A stretch of 64,000 bases of DNA from the NCBI GenBank assembly GCA_964036275.1, contig OZ038436.1, positions 19,309,904-19,373,903 on the forward strand. Reading direction: 5' to 3'. Numbering within the stretch: position 1 is the stretch's first letter; every line of letters begins with the position of its first letter. Under the pieces are notes generated by a model. It saw only the letters and a program-made list of their open reading frames with translations, searched no databases and was not told the DNA's origin. Origin of the DNA: Litoditis marina (lineage: Eukaryota; Nematoda; Chromadorea; Rhabditida; Rhabditidae). Both the position numbers and the translations under genes were made by a program. Below are positions 1 to 13,615 of the stretch, piece by piece.

Positions 1-610
1 TTTCCCATGTTTCAATGTAACAATGGAGTCATTTCTGGTGATTAGTCATACCGTACTTATGTATGAACAGCTCGTTCATTTTTCGCCTGAATTCTTGCAA
101 AATCAACCCACTTTGCGTCTGAAGAGTCTTCTGCGGTGTTGTTCTCAGTTATTGAAATGCTGTGAGTGGCGGCATCCTTCTTCCTCAGACCCCAGCCATA
201 ACAGGTTCGCTGCTCCGATGGAAGGAAATTCACCGCGTCCTGAACATACGATTGATTCCAGTTCAACATACACACATACCGATTAGTCGAAACTTGGACC
301 ATTTTCACAATTTTACAGCATCTGAAAGTTCGGGGAAATGCATATTTTGAAAACAAGGTATCCAGTCTCCAATGTCACCGACTTTGTAGGTAGAACCTAA
401 TCATAGGGTTCGCTCCTTTCAAAGTAAGTAAGTACTATGTATATTGCTTCATCTAGCTGTGTTTGTAGTTTAATCTGATACATTTCGGTCGAAATCTGTA
501 AACTACGGGTTACATCGAATTCCAACTACAACTCTGCTACGGTCATTCCCTTTATGTACCATTAATACTGAGTTCACTGAAATTTCAAGCATTTTGTATG
601 ATATTACCGC
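1..610. other. Left flank, no supported gene
   Basis: This stretch lies 3' of the SLC22-type gene. A 99-codon minus-strand open frame (57-356) has a protein-like composition, but no splice sites or family features support it. A short foldback repeat with arms TTGTAGTT and AACTACAA occupies 463-531 and belongs to the dispersed family described in the findings. Confidence 0.4.
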
Positions 611-3600
611 TTAAGTTCCTACGTAACTTAAGTCACGAACATATATTTGACCTAAGCCAGTTACACTAAAACCTACATCCAAAGTCTCCGGCAACGGTTT
701 CTCACTGGTCTCCGGTAAAACGGAGACAAGCATTCCCGCGAACAGCGAGAATATAGCAAAGATAATCATCGGCACAATGGGCAGGGAAATACTGGACAGA
801 AGCGCGATGTAGGACGAAATTCCAGAACCAAACCTAGCCACCTGAAATAACAATATTTTGCAATTTACACCACACCATAGACGCACGAGAGCTTTAAAAA
901 CGACATATTTTCCTAAAATTATCAAGAAAAAATAATATTCTGTTTTACTGAAGTACTTAACAGGAATGCATGTTTCACAAGCAGTTCTCTCCCCCCTCCC
1001 TCCAAGAAGTTTCTCGCATGTCACTGGATCAATGCCATAAGAGCATTCGATAGTCTACCATGAAGTCTTCTATGAAGGAAAGGGACCAATACCTCAGAAG
1101 AAGCTGCTACTACAAAGATCTGTGATATGTATGATGATCACCGCCTCGAAACGAAGCGAAGTGAATGAATAAATATGTAAATATGTAAAATGTAAACTGA
1201 AGACAGTACGATTTTATGTCGTGCTACTGTTTGTACGTGTGTTTGTAATTTTGTATTGGTAATGTATTAAACTACACAATTCAGCAGAAACATTGGTCCC
1301 CATGCATTACTAAATTACTATAAGCTATTAGGGACGAGAAAAGATAAACATAAATATATGAGATGAGTAAGTCTAACATAAACATACCATAGACGTCATT
1401 CCCACGGCAGAGTTTCGAATAATTGTTGGATAGAGCTCCGAGGTAAATATGTACAATATGTTGAAGGCACCCTGGAACAGAATTGAATAAACGCTACGCA
1501 GGACCGAGATAATTTTGCAGAGTGACCGAAGTGTTCATATTGCAAACTATAACCGATTTCCGTATTACTTTCCAGTGGAAAAACGTGTGTAAAGTATCGA
1601 TTTCGACTTTAAAAACCCTAATGTCAAGTATAGTAGACCTAAAGGGCACTAACCTGAATGAAAACCTTTCCGAGCAGCATGAACATGAGGGCGAACATAT
1701 AATGATGAGAGACGACGCCCAACATTGCTATTATTATGGCTATTCCACCACCCACCAACGTCATTTGTTGAGCTCTGAAAGAACAAAGTGGAAAATAAAT
1801 AGTTCGATTTTGCAATGTCTCGCCACTCAACCACAACTAGTGATAGCACAAGCCCCAAACATTTCAAGCTTTAGAGCCTGTTGAATGACGCATAGGTGCA
1901 ATTATACTCTCATTTAGATTATTTAGAAGTTCAACTGTCACGATAACGATAACTTTAAACAATCGCTCTAGCATCAGAAGTAAAGAAACACGAAAACTCA
2001 AGTCCCACCTTTTCCTTCCATACTTCATCAGCCATACGCAGGCGAATAACGTGGGAATTTCAATGAAACCTGCCACGGCGTTGTTCAGGAAGAAGTTTCC
2101 GGTGAAGAGAACCCGACCCGGGGCCGACTGGTCCGAGAGGGCTACAAATAGCTATATTGTTGCAAGAATGAATGATGAATCACAAAGATGCTTCACGAAT
2201 AAAAAATCTTACGGCTGTCACGAAAATTCTAAAAAATCTAAGTTTTTGTTGTTATCCAAATAAACATAGATCTCACTGAATCGTCTGACCGTTCCCCCAC
2301 TTACGCTTCATTCTACAATGTTTAGGCTCTCTGACGTTACAAAACATAACAATTAGCCAAAAACAAGAAGAATTTCAAGCTTGAACTAACCAATGACTAA
2401 TCCATAGTACACCAGAGCGTTCGCTATGAACACAATGCACACGATGATGGTTCGATAGCGTAGTTCGGGCGTCTTGAACAGGTCCAGCATACCGACCTTA
2501 CCCTGAACAAACGAAATACATCATCGATATATTTATCACGATACAGTAAGATTTCCCCCGATACTAGTGCGAAAAGGAAGCTGAAGTTAATGCACGAACC
2601 TGACGAACTTGCAAAACCTGCACAAAAATTGCACACACGGGAGTGATACTCAAATCACACCTTCTTATTCAGTCGTTTCTCTCGATGACAGACCAGCTCC
2701 AGATCAGACGGCAGGGAACCCCGGTTTATCCGACACAGATTGAACGGAAACGGAGGATTACTGGAAGACAAGTAGTTACCCTCCCATATAAAATACTATT
2801 CGGTACCTCCAGACCCATCATAGATGAGAATTCTGAATTCCGAACTCAGTTTTTCTTCTCAGGCCAAGGCCCGCATTCGAAAACACAAAAGATTACATTC
2901 TGGAGACCTATTTTGGTGAATATGAAGTATATACGAGAAGTCGTGTTACATGAATATGAATCTTGAAAACCTGTAGATAACTCTTAGCACTTCACACAAT
3001 TCCTGAAAATTAATCTCTAAATGAATAGTTAACGTACCGACAAGCCTTTCTAATGACTTCCTCGGCCTCGTTGACGCGTTCCTTAACCATTAGCCATCGG
3101 GGACTCTCGGGTAGGGAACAGATCAGCAGAACCGCTACGAAATGCAGACCCGCAGCTATCACCTAAATAACAATAACGATCCCAATAATAATAATAATAT
3201 CAAAACAGAGTTGAAACTATCTCTTCAATTCAAGGTACGGAGTAGGTGGCGAAGTATTGAATAACAAAACTGTTTGTATTTTGCGCCAAACATCGCTACT
3301 TCGCAAATAACATATTTTTGAGTCCACCTTTTTTGCAAAAATAGATTACAAGTTACAATGAGAAACAAAATCATGTCCCCAAAGAGTCAGGTCGTTTGCG
3401 CTGAATATGATTGTCTGCTGATACCTAATAAGATACCATATAAACACTTAGAACCGAAAAATAAGGTGTCAACCGTACCTGTACACTTTTCCAGCTTTTA
3501 GACAGATAGGCTATGAGAGCTAGGAGTGCATATCCCATAGCCCAAGGCACTTGAAGCATACTTCCCACCATCGAGCGATAACGCGTACCTTCAATATTCA

Positions 3601-6600
3601 AATATTAGAGTAGTTTATTCAGTTTTTTCTTCAACTCGTTCATCAACATTGCTCTAGAAAAACTTCTAAACCCACATCCGCACTATTTAATTGTTCTGTT
3701 AGTAATGTATACGTTTTCGGAACTCTCGAAACTCACCCGTAATACAACCCGGAAACTTCCTCACCCTCAGAAAAAAACTGCTGAACCCACACACACTATT
3801 TTATTATTCTGTGAATATTTTATAAGTTTTATAAACATTCTAAACTGACCCGTAATCTCCATGCAAAGTGTGTAGGCTGCTAGATCGGCAGCTTCATTGC
3901 AGACGGCGCTACAGAATCGAATGAAAAGGAACATGGAATAGTAGGTGGTGTAGGGTAGAAACACTCCGAACATTGAAGACAGAATGCCGAATCCAATCAC
4001 TGTTGGCTTGCGACCAAAACTGAAAGAAAAGACTTCATTCACCGATCAAACTTCACAACAAGTAACGAAATTCTTATTACAAAAATTCTCCTATGAAAGC
4101 ATATCATAGACTTCGAGTCCAGTACCAGTTTCCAGTATATACTCGAACCGATTCAGGTTTTTTTTCCAGTTTTTTGAAAGGTATTACAAAACTCAAGGTT
4201 TCAGCAAGTAACAAGTTTCAACTATCACCTTCACCTTTATGATCCTTCAATGAGGAAAGTAAAAAAAACTGATAAACACCTACTTGTCACTGGCCCATCC
4301 TCCCAAGATACATCCGACCAGATAACCGAACGAATAGAATAGGTGAGCGTGACCTTTCATCATGAAATCGTCGCAGACCAGATTCCAGTCCGTTACAATC
4401 GTCTCACGCATTACCTAAACAGAAAAACTGTGAAAAACCGTAAGCCACTCAAAACTGTTTCAGTCGACACAAGAAAAATTTAAGTTGTCCACTCGAATGA
4501 AAATCATATCAGGAAAACATACTTTATAGCACCAGCTTTAACGTGAAAATTTGAAACTGTGTTACGCAAAAGAAGTAGTAGTAGATGAAATCTAACTCAC
4601 ATCTGATTTGTAGTGATATCTGTCGCAGGTGGATCTTGTCACATTATCTCTGGATGCAGCCACCTTGGCCTTTTCCAGGGGCATCATACGCAGTTCTCTG
4701 TATCGATCAGCCGAACGAGCATAGAAGTGACACTAAATGAAACAATTTTACTCACACCTAATTCACAAAAATGTACACAATGCAAAGCAAATGTTACAAA
4801 CTGAAAAAAAAACGCCGTTCCCCCAGCTAAATATCGAAGAACACAACATCTTGAAACATCTAAGTTCTAAGTTATGAATAACTTGATCGAATGTCGTCAT
4901 AATTAAGTTGCAAATCGAGCAAAACTATTTTTCGTCAGTTATTATGCATTAGATTTGTCGCATACTAAATGTAATAGCTTTTTGGAACCATAAAAAAAGC
5001 GAAAAGCTAACAAAACCTACCGAGCTCCGTTCATAGGATCCTGACTTTTCTTTACTGGGAAATACGAGATGACTATTTTGGACATCCTCCAGTCCCCACA
5101 GATATGGGGTAGTGTCATTCGCTTCAAAACCAGGCACCTGCAGTGAAACGGTGAAAATATTGCGGGGGCGAGATTTAGTTTTGTAGTCTGGTCAGGGTAA
5201 CAAACACACTGAGATCAAACTACAAATACGTTAGAGGGATAAGACAATCCACTTCCAAAGGGCAAACTTTATAAGAAGCTAATATTATTTTAAAAACACT
5301 TTCGTGTAAAATTCGTCAAATCTCCCAAATTGGCGAAGTAAATTGAACGAGGTTGGGAAAAGGAGCCGCTCTTCTCGCTATTTAGCAAGAAACTATGGAT
5401 AAACTTCATATCGAGACTAGACTATTGTCAACAACTCTAGTAGAACTTATATGATACTAACCTCGCAATAATGATCGGGATCATACATCATGTAGACGAC
5501 ATTCAGATTGAACATTGCATGGGGGACCTGTTGCATGGCTATCAGAACATAGATCCAAATCTGCCACCACGAACAGCCGCCAATGATGTTGAGAATACCT
5601 GACAAATACTAACATGATGAGCACCGATTATTAAACCGCAGATAATTATTAAGCATTAGAATAGTTTTATTCAGACTTTTTTTTGCAGTGGCTCCACTAT
5701 CCACCAATCATTTCTTTTCCCAAGACAACAGGACTGCAATTTTGGTTAAGTTTTCGCTGTTTGCAACAGGAGCATGAAAGCGCTGCGAGCGCAAGAGAGG
5801 GAGATGTTAGAGGATACGGCCTTAGGAGAACTGAATTCGACCAAGAATCCCCCCCCCCCCCCCGCTTGATGACAGCCGTTTCTCTTTTCATTCCAGTTTT
5901 AAGAACACCAAATACTCACCTTCAAAATCGACGGGATCAGTGAAGCGTCGTTCTCGCTTCGAATCCTCCTTGTACTTATGCTGCATCTTCTGATGCTGTT
6001 CTCGGATTTCGCGGGTAGAGAACGAGGGTTTGTGGCCCTGTCTTCTGCAAAGAAAACTGACTAAATGGTGGTGTATATACTGACTTCGAACAGAAATTGG
6101 AATTGAAGAAACTCATGGTGATATGACTGTTATTTTTAAACTTGCCATACAACTGTATGCTATATAAGACCTGGCCATTCAAAAACCTTCTGAAAGTGGA
6201 ATTTTCGGGTGCTTGAAGCAAGTGTGAATTTCTAAAAGAAAAAAAAAACGTTTGTACTGACAACCTTGTACTGATAAATTTCCACTTTTACATTTTTAAA
6301 GAGATAATTCATATATGCTGCAACTATAAGATGCAGATAAAATATGGTCAAATGAAAATGTATGTGGATTTGCCAGAATATTCCGAACTAACCCATTGAC
6401 ACTGGTACAGAAGGACATGTCTGAATTGTACATGCTAGTCTTGGAGGTGGATTTGTCCCCGTCTCCCCCGCCCTTGTCATCCTCATTTACAGCGGTAGAC
6501 GACGAGATACCACTGTCATTCCGGTGAGACATGTACATCTGAAACAAAATGAACTTGAAATAAATAACTGACATCAACATTTACAAGTTATAGTTTACGT

Positions 6601-7952
6601 GTTAAATTCATACGCTGACAGCCTTGCGCTTGTCTAGAGTGCGAGAAATTATAATTTTTTTCTGGGAAACGGTCTTTTTTTACCCAAATTGTGGAATATG
6701 TGAATCGGAAAAACGATTATTTTTCAACGGAGAGTCACTACCTACTAGTGTGATTGAATAATGAGCATAAGAAGTAAATGATTCATTCGTGGTGAAAGAA
6801 ACCCACGCTCGCTTGAAATTGAAGAGAACCTGCTCATTTCTCACCTGTGGCAAAGCCGTATCACTGATTGCTGAGAGTGGAGCGAGTTGTACTGGAGTTG
6901 GTTGGTATCGACTAACCAGAGCCGGCTCACTGAAAATGGAAAATGGAAGTTGATGAAGAAAGCAACAAAACCCAATCATACACCGCCAAGAGCCTCTTAT
7001 TTATTCGAAATTCTCGCGACCCCTCCGTGTTTTCTCGTGTCGCGACCCCCCAAAACGGCGATGTTCAACTAATTTCCGTACGATTATAGCTGATTTTGTA
7101 TGAAAATCGTCAGTTAACAGCTCGCGACCCTTACTTTTCACAAGAATTTGTTCGCGACTCCCCCTTTTATGAGGGACCTTGGCGGTGTATGACCCAATTA
7201 CAACTACTATAAACGGGAAAATAATTAGTTCCCTGCGTCCTACAGCCTGAAATAAGCTCATGAACACATATGTTTCTATAGTTCCTGTTTAAAACGGAGA
7301 TCACTTGCGATGTTCCACAGTCCATACTAACACACCAGTAAGGTATTACTACTCAACGAAAAGGAGCCTTTTTCAAGATTGAAACACGCGAAACTTCACG
7401 ATTTGCCCTCAAAAGGCAATTTCTCTCAATATTGGCGGAAAGGGGAACCGTTTATCTAATTGTTTTACTATTTGTATGATTGTTCTAAAGTATGTCAACT
7501 GTCAACAGCTTTTACCTGTAAATCAAGGGACAGTTCCCAAAGAGTGTGGGGGAGGGAGATCGAGGAGTCTCCGATGGTCCCGGGGACGGTGCCTCTGGGT
7601 CCTCTGAGCCCTCATTTTCATCCTGTAAAAATTAATCAGACGATGAAAAACTGCAAACAGACCTCTCCCGAACCAAAATCGAACTGATTCTTCCCGAACC
7701 AGGTGGTTCGTTAACAGAACAGAACTAAAAACTTTGTGTAGGCTGTATTCTGTATTGTAGATTATAAAAGAGACGCCATAAATTTTATTATTGACCACAG
7801 CAAAAATAAGATCTACAGTATGATTCCCGCTCCCTTTTTCAAAATTACAAAAGTCAAGCCAATTTACTAACTTGCATAAACATGAAATTTCCCTGGGAGT
7901 TTGAATGAGTACCAGGAGTTAGGAGGCACTTCTTTTCACTGTCTTCACCCAT
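611..7952 (-). CDS. SLC22-type organic ion transporter (MFS), 18 exons
   Basis: Predicted plasma-membrane transporter of the SLC22 (organic cation/anion) branch of the major facilitator superfamily. Exons on the minus strand, 5' to 3': 7872-7952, 7516-7622, 6845-6929, 6393-6538, 5920-6044, 5462-5598, 5021-5137, 4601-4732, 4283/4284-4414, 3850-4019, 3479-3588, 3038-3162, 2661-2760, 2391-2502, 2009-2141, 1654-1774, 1388-1471 and 611-841. All junctions are GT/AG and keep phase, giving about 748 residues. After about 180 hydrophilic N-terminal residues comes TM1. A large extracellular loop follows, with cysteines and sequons NDT and NVT, ending [11 protein letters not shown]. The MFS loop motif is GGWASDNFGRKP. 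Later motifs are [17 protein letters not shown] and [14 protein letters not shown], and the tail contains [13 protein letters not shown]. The substrate cannot be predicted. The start ATG lies 14 nt inside a TTTACAG acceptor, consistent with trans-splicing. The N-terminal extension is longer than in typical SLC22 proteins of about 550 residues. Confidence 0.9.
6976..7192. mobile_element. MITE-like element in a transporter intron
   Basis: A 217-bp element has perfect 15-bp terminal inverted repeats, TCATACACCGCCAAG at 6976-6990 and its complement at 7178-7192. The 5-bp sequence CCCAA lies directly outside both ends (6971-6975 and 7193-7197), as expected of a target-site duplication. The inside holds repeated CTCGCGACCC motifs and no coding capacity. 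It is a non-autonomous DNA element; the superfamily is not assigned. Confidence 0.75.
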
Positions 7953-7975
7953 CTCCGAAACGAAATCTGTAAATG
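7953..7975 (-). promoter_or_regulatory. Probable trans-splice acceptor of the SLC22-type gene
   Basis: On the minus strand TTTACAG ends at 7967, and the first ATG of the transporter frame follows 14 nt later. The open frame continues upstream only to this acceptor. It could instead be an ordinary cis acceptor of an unseen 5' exon. Confidence 0.4.
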
Positions 7976-9700
7976 AATAATAATAGTGTGGTACAGTACA
8001 GACTACAAGTTGCATCCATAGGTATGCCAGTGAGACGATTAATGCTAAGTGAAAACATTACTATTGTAATATTCATTAATTCCATCAATAAATATGTTGA
8101 TGTGATAATACTTGAATGAACGGACGTACGTTGTATCTTGTATGGCACACATTCTACAGATTAATGGAGTGAAATTTAAAAAAAAATTGTTATCCCCCAG
8201 ACCGCCATCAAGTGTGCAATATAAAACCATAAATTGATGCAATTCTTACAGAAACACATAGATCTTCTATCTTCAGATTGACAAGAAATTCAAGTTACGG
8301 AACAACTTTGATTGACAGCTCACACAATATAAACTGACAGCTAGGAGAATTAAGTGGTAAACACTCCCGGCGACCCCAGACTAACTTCCTATGTAGAAAA
8401 ACCAAGACCAGTCAAAACTCATTCATTACTAATGCGAACGTTGATTGAAAAATACGTCGGACAGCGACTCCGAATCCTGCAAAATGAGTTTGGCAGTCAT
8501 CAGCTGTAAATTGTAGCCAAATTCGAGCTGGTACAACCCGCGACTACCTCATGTTATATTCATTAGTTGGAGCATACATGAGCGAAATGTGCACGTGACT
8601 AACCGAAAAAGAACGGATTAAGTAGTTTGAGACCGAAGAATGTGAAATGATTCGAATAATTTCAATTGTACAAGCGAAGTTCCAAACTTCCAAACCACAT
8701 TACTTATTGGTATTCTCAATTCATACTGATAGAGAACAAACTCTTGTCTAATGGCTATAATCATAACTAAACAAAATTAGGTATCAGATAGGGTAAATGA
8801 CATTGACGAGTTTTTAAAAGAGCGGAACATTTCGAAATCATTTGCAATCGCGCTGTCGTTCGTCGAAAAACGATGGGCATTACACCTACACAGGAAACGA
8901 GAAAAACTGATTATGATATCACCCCCAAATTATAGACTATGAGCTAACATTCAAAGTGCAAACACTTTGCTAGATCACATTCACGCTTGAAATAGGATTT
9001 TTTTACATATATCAAAGTCGAAACCGAAAGTTGAACCACTTTTTTGGATAACAGAGTCAAGACGAGAAGTGAATGCCGACTGAGACTCAAGTGGAAGAAC
9101 GGAAATGAACATTTTCAAATTTATGAAATATGCAGTGTACGTGAGCCGGGCATGCATATGTTTGCAATGTTCACTACAATCTTTAAAGATAACAATTGTG
9201 GATTAGTCAGCTGATAGCAAACGAGCAGCTGTGTACATTAGATTAGTACTTTCAGAGAATAGTAGAATAATCACTGTCATTAACACAGAAAAAAAGTAGT
9301 AATTGAACAATGTAGCGCTACTAAAGTGACGCTACACTACGTTAGTATGAAATCAGATATGCTCTGAAGATCTAAGACACTATTTTCGAATTCCAACAAA
9401 TATGGAACTGGTAGAAAAGCCTGCTGAACTTTAAAGTTAGCATTCGAATTGTTCGGTCAAAGGATGGAAAGGGAGAATAGAATTACTAGCCCCGGCGACA
9501 TATATATCGCATTAAAATGAAATATGATACGATGTGTGAAGATGGGTCTGGAACCCGGTTTTCGAAGCTATTTGCGCACCATTTCCCCCTATCAGTGATC
9601 AACGAAGATTAGCGTTGCGGACAGGAAAGGAAAGCGTGTGAATGTGCACTATACTTAATGAACGTAATCTTCCAGAATGATTAATGCTTATGCTCTTGTA
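7973..9700. other. Intergenic, no gene seen
   Basis: Upstream of the transporter gene. AT-rich sequence with only short open frames and no recognisable exon chain. It may hold the transporter promoter, but no element stands out. Confidence 0.5.
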
Positions 9701-9910
9701 TACTCTACCAGGGGTGATCAAAAAGTTGACCGACCCTATCACCGGTACGACCCCTCCCCCTTAAAAACTAGAAATTCGCCGAAAAATACGAAATCATTCT
9801 TCAAAATTTCGAGAAATTTCAAAATTTTCGGCCTCATCGGGGCCTTTACAACCTCCCTCCCCCTAAAAATGTGGCACGCGTGCAATTTGTGATCACCATT
9901 GTACTCTACC
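9701..9910. mobile_element. Possible small DNA element
   Basis: GGTGATCA at 9713-9720 and TGATCACC at 9890-9897 form short inverted ends around about 185 bp. The direct repeat TACTCTACC lies outside both ends (9701-9709 and 9902-9910), resembling a 9-bp target-site duplication. The interior carries related CCTCCCCC-containing blocks and no gene. Confidence 0.5.
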
Positions 9911-12591
9911 TAGCTTCACCTATGTCGAACTGTATAAGATCACCCGTTCACACTAGAGAATACATTAAATACGTACAACCATTCAAGTTTTTTTTCGAAT
10001 TGATTACTGAATCTAGAAATTGTTTAATTGATTTATGAAATGACAGTCAGCAGCCTAACAACTTGCAGTTAGCAGCCTACAACAACTTGCTTTTCACAGA
10101 ACTCATGAACACTCGGCAATTCCACATAATTTATGACCTCAGCTCCCCGACCTCCAAGGAAAACACCATTATAAACTATTTTGGGCTGCTTTACTCTAGA
10201 AAATCCAATAATGATGAACTCCTTCAAACTTTATATCTAATCGCCTTTTCTAACGTCCACTTAACCAGAGAATGGTTATTCAGTTACTTCTTTGCATGGA
10301 AATATTCTAAACGTATAACCTGAACGGAAAACGGGATTGGAGAATTCGTCCCTTCTGAATCACCAATGCCATAGTCCCTGACATGATCATATGACGGTGG
10401 TAGTAAGAACCTACTACATTCACGTACTCAAGAGATACACACTCACTGTTAGCTGAAAACGAGTGGCTACTTAACGATTTGCAGTCAGTATTCCAATTCA
10501 AACAAAAGCGGAAGTTTGAAAACGACTATTGCGACATAGCCTCTCGCTTGAAAGTATGCGTTATGTGTAAAGAGCCCAAAAACTAAAAACTTACATTTTC
10601 ACCACAAATCGATGAATGGTAAATGGATGACTAGCGAAGCGATGCCGACCGTTGGTTTGATCACTGATCTCGCGGGCAATTTCTAAACAATCGTGTTATG
10701 TTATTCCTAGTCTCAGAATCGAGAAAAACAAGCCACTTTGAGCTATTGAAAAGAACAAATTCATTCCATTAATGGTAGCCAGAGCAATGCTTGGAGGTGG
10801 GGTAATGAACGACAGCAGTGAAGCTCATCGACTCTGAAGTCTGAAGTCATACTTATGGAAATGGAAAAATGAAGTGAATAACTTGTAATTTGTGAAACAG
10901 TGAAGCAGTGAGTTTCGACTTTTCTCTGGAAACAAACCCGTTTCCGACTATTGCAGAAATTAAGCTCGGTATCATAATTTTTTTAGAGATATTCAGGCAA
11001 AGTTACCCAAATTTTGTTCACTTTCTTAATCTTATGTTTTATGACTGTTTTTTTTTCAACCACTTCATATTTCTCTGGGAAATTGTAGTTTACTGCAATA
11101 TTGAGAAGATTACTGACAGAATGACGTCTACTTTATCAATGTGACGCTACCATTCAGATAAGCATAAGACCTCGTCGAAAAGTAGGAAAGAAGTGAGAAA
11201 GACTAACCAATTGTCGGGAACGAACGGAGCTGAGTACACAATCGAGACACCGTGCGTCTCAAAGATTAATCAAGTGAACATAGCGACAAAGAGGCTGAAA
11301 ACATATAAAGTCAATACATTTATATCGAAAATACACGTAGTGCAGGACTGGAGTCGGTCTACTGACAACAAAACAGTTCTTGGCCTTCAAAAATTGACGT
11401 AATTTAAATATTTCGAATTTGAAAATAAACAATACTTGAATATGTAATTATGAGTACTCATCTTCTGTGGTTTATGGGGGCTATAATTTTGAGGAAGAAA
11501 TACGTGCAAAAGAGTGCGAGCTGTAATACAGGGCGCGGCGTGACTGTGAAACTAAAAGAAGTGAAAACTTATTAAATGTATATGAACATGATTCCATAAT
11601 AAGAAAAACTAAGGCAATTGATTGATTATATAGGATTTAACAAGATTCCCACAGCGGCTAAGGAAAACAAAAGTGGAAAAACAAGAAGTATCGCATCTCA
11701 ATCTATGGTGGCAAGCCAGTGTGTAAAGCCGTTCGATGCATGCGCTCGGGCAGTACGATGTTAATGTGTATGTAGGAGAGAATATAGCTATATTCTATAT
11801 AGGGCAAAGGATTGTTTTCATAGATTTGTTTTAGTTCTCGGAATGAAACATTAATGAGCAATAAAATTATGTTGAACACATGATCTGATATTAGCTCGTA
11901 AAGGTATCTCAAAAGCCACAGCATAAAAATAATCGCTATTACCAAATTTTAATGAAAAATGTGTGGAATACCGTTAGATAACCTCTTGCAAAAATCATTA
12001 CTCACTGTAAGGAAATTCGACTGCAACCCGACTAAAAAATCAAGAGAGATGAAAGTTAATATCTGCGAGAACAGGATGATGGATGATTTTGAATATTCAA
12101 AATATCCTGGGCGAAACAGTAAAAGTGTTCCACCTGACGAAAAGTGTATCTGCTAGTTCTAAACTGTACTCACGGACGGATAGAGCAAGAAAGGAGATAA
12201 CAAATAATTTTGGAACAGAATTCTAGCAGAAAGACGGAATACAAACTACAAGACCAGTGTTACGCTAATTTTCGTTAGCCCTAAGGGAAACCTAAAGCGA
12301 AAATCCCTCCACTCCAAAAGTTCAAGAAAACCGGAAACTTTGATCCAAGGACCGCCGAGCACGAAAAGCCCTCATGCGGAGCTAGCCGCTTCGAGACCCA
12401 TTGCACACAAGCCGCCCGCCTTTAACATTTTCCCATCCCTAAACGCCATCAAATACACAGACCAGCGACAAGGTCGTCAATATAATTGAACAAAATAAAA
12501 ATCTTTATACACGAGATCAATAAGGTAAAGGTAAGAAGAAATGTGGCCCTAAAGAGGGCCGTTGGGTTAGGTTGGGTTTGCGCCAGGTCAC
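9911..12591. other. Intergenic, no gene seen
   Basis: Several 60-90 codon open frames occur, for example at 10063-10323 and 10908-11144. None has family features or paired splice sites. The last few hundred bases should contain the 3' untranslated region of the histone H1 gene. No canonical AATAAA was seen on the minus strand just after the stop. Confidence 0.45.
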
Positions 12592-13492
12592 TTAAGCCTT
12601 CTGCGCCTTCTTGGCCTTGGGCTTAGCGGCGGCCTTCTTGGGAGACTTGGTCTTCTTGGCAGTCTTGGGCTTGCTGGCGGCCTTCTTAGCAGCGGTCTTG
12701 GGCTTCTTGGCGGCGGCCTTCTTGGGAGACTTGGTCTTCTTGGCAGCAGCCTTCTTGGGGGAAGAGGTAGACTTCTTGGCGGAAGGCTTCTTGGCAGCGG
12801 CCTAAAAGATAACAGAAATAAGTAAACAGTCATATAATAGCAGTAGAGAAGTCCATTCAAGGTAGCTAATTAAACAGAAAAGCGAAAGTCAAAGGAGGAG
12901 AGAGAGAGGACGAGAATCGACAGTGGAACACAGAGAGGAAGAGCATAAGATAGGAAAAAGATGAGATTAAGTGTTGTGAGTAGTTCAATCAATAATTACC
13001 TTCTTGGGGGCAGCAGCCTTCTTCTCTCCAAGCTTGAAGGATCCAGAAGCACCGGTTCCCTTGACCTGCTTGAGGGCTCCAGACGCGACGCCTCTCTTGA
13101 TGGCAAGACGAAGATGAGCGTTGATCTAAATGAGAGAGAAATAAGTTAAAAACTTCAAATTGTTGATCTAAGAAGAAAATTTTTTGTAGATTATTTACCT
13201 TAACTGCTGCAAGCGCTTACTGACTAAAAAAACTAATAGACGCTATACTTTTTTGCTATACTATTGTAAAAACATCTAGACAGAGCGAGAGTAAATAAAG
13301 TACCATGGTAACGTTGTCTCCGAGCTTGTACTGAGCAAGAATGAACTTGAGGATGGCGGCCTTGGAAGAGCCGGACTTCTCCTTGAGTTCAGCGATAGCC
13401 TTCTTGATCATGTCAGAGTAGACGGGGTGACTGGGAGCGGCCTTCTTGGCAGCGGTCTTGGTAGCCTTGGCAGCAGCAACAGGAGCGGACAT
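12592..13492 (-). CDS. Linker histone H1
   Basis: Chromatin linker histone that binds the nucleosome dyad and linker DNA. Three exons on the minus strand, 13304-13492, 13000-13125 and 12592-12801, all phase 0, give 63+42+69 = 174 residues. The N-terminal tail is rich in Ala and Lys. The winged-helix globular domain starts near residue 21 (HPVYSDMIKKAIAELKE) and continues through AAILKFILAQYKLGDN and INAHLRLAIKRGVASGAL. The exon 1/2 boundary falls inside the helix NVTM/INAHL. The third exon is almost entirely the basic tail of AKK repeats with two TKSPKK motifs, typical minor-groove binding and phosphorylation sites. Strong use of AAG and GCC/GCT codons fits a highly expressed gene. Introns suggest a polyadenylated, replication-independent type gene. 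Which nematode H1 variant it matches cannot be decided here. Confidence 0.92.
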
Positions 13493-13539
13493 ATTGACAG
13501 TAATGGACTGGCGTGCCCAACTGAGAAACTGACCGCCTT

Positions 13540-13615
13540 ATGAACAGTCCCATGCCACCGCGCCGCGACTCACCGGCCGGCCGCCCCCGCGCGACCTATA
13601 AAGATCGCGCGTGTG
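13540..13615 (-). promoter_or_regulatory. GC-rich H1 promoter with TATA-like box
   Basis: An unusually GC-rich block (CGCGCG and CCGGCCGG motifs) sits 50-120 bp upstream of the H1 ATG in an otherwise AT-rich area. On the minus strand CTTTATAGG near 13598-13606 could act as a TATA box about 105 bp before the ATG. The transcription start is not known. Confidence 0.35.

Noticed and set aside
57..356. 99-residue minus-strand frame with protein-like composition
   Set aside because: No start context, splice sites or recognisable domain; too short to claim without expression data.
10063..10323. 86-residue plus-strand open frame
   Set aside because: Composition is not distinctive and nothing nearby supports a gene.
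12611..12805. Plus-strand frame rich in Ala, Leu and Phe
   Set aside because: Antisense shadow of the histone H1 basic tail.
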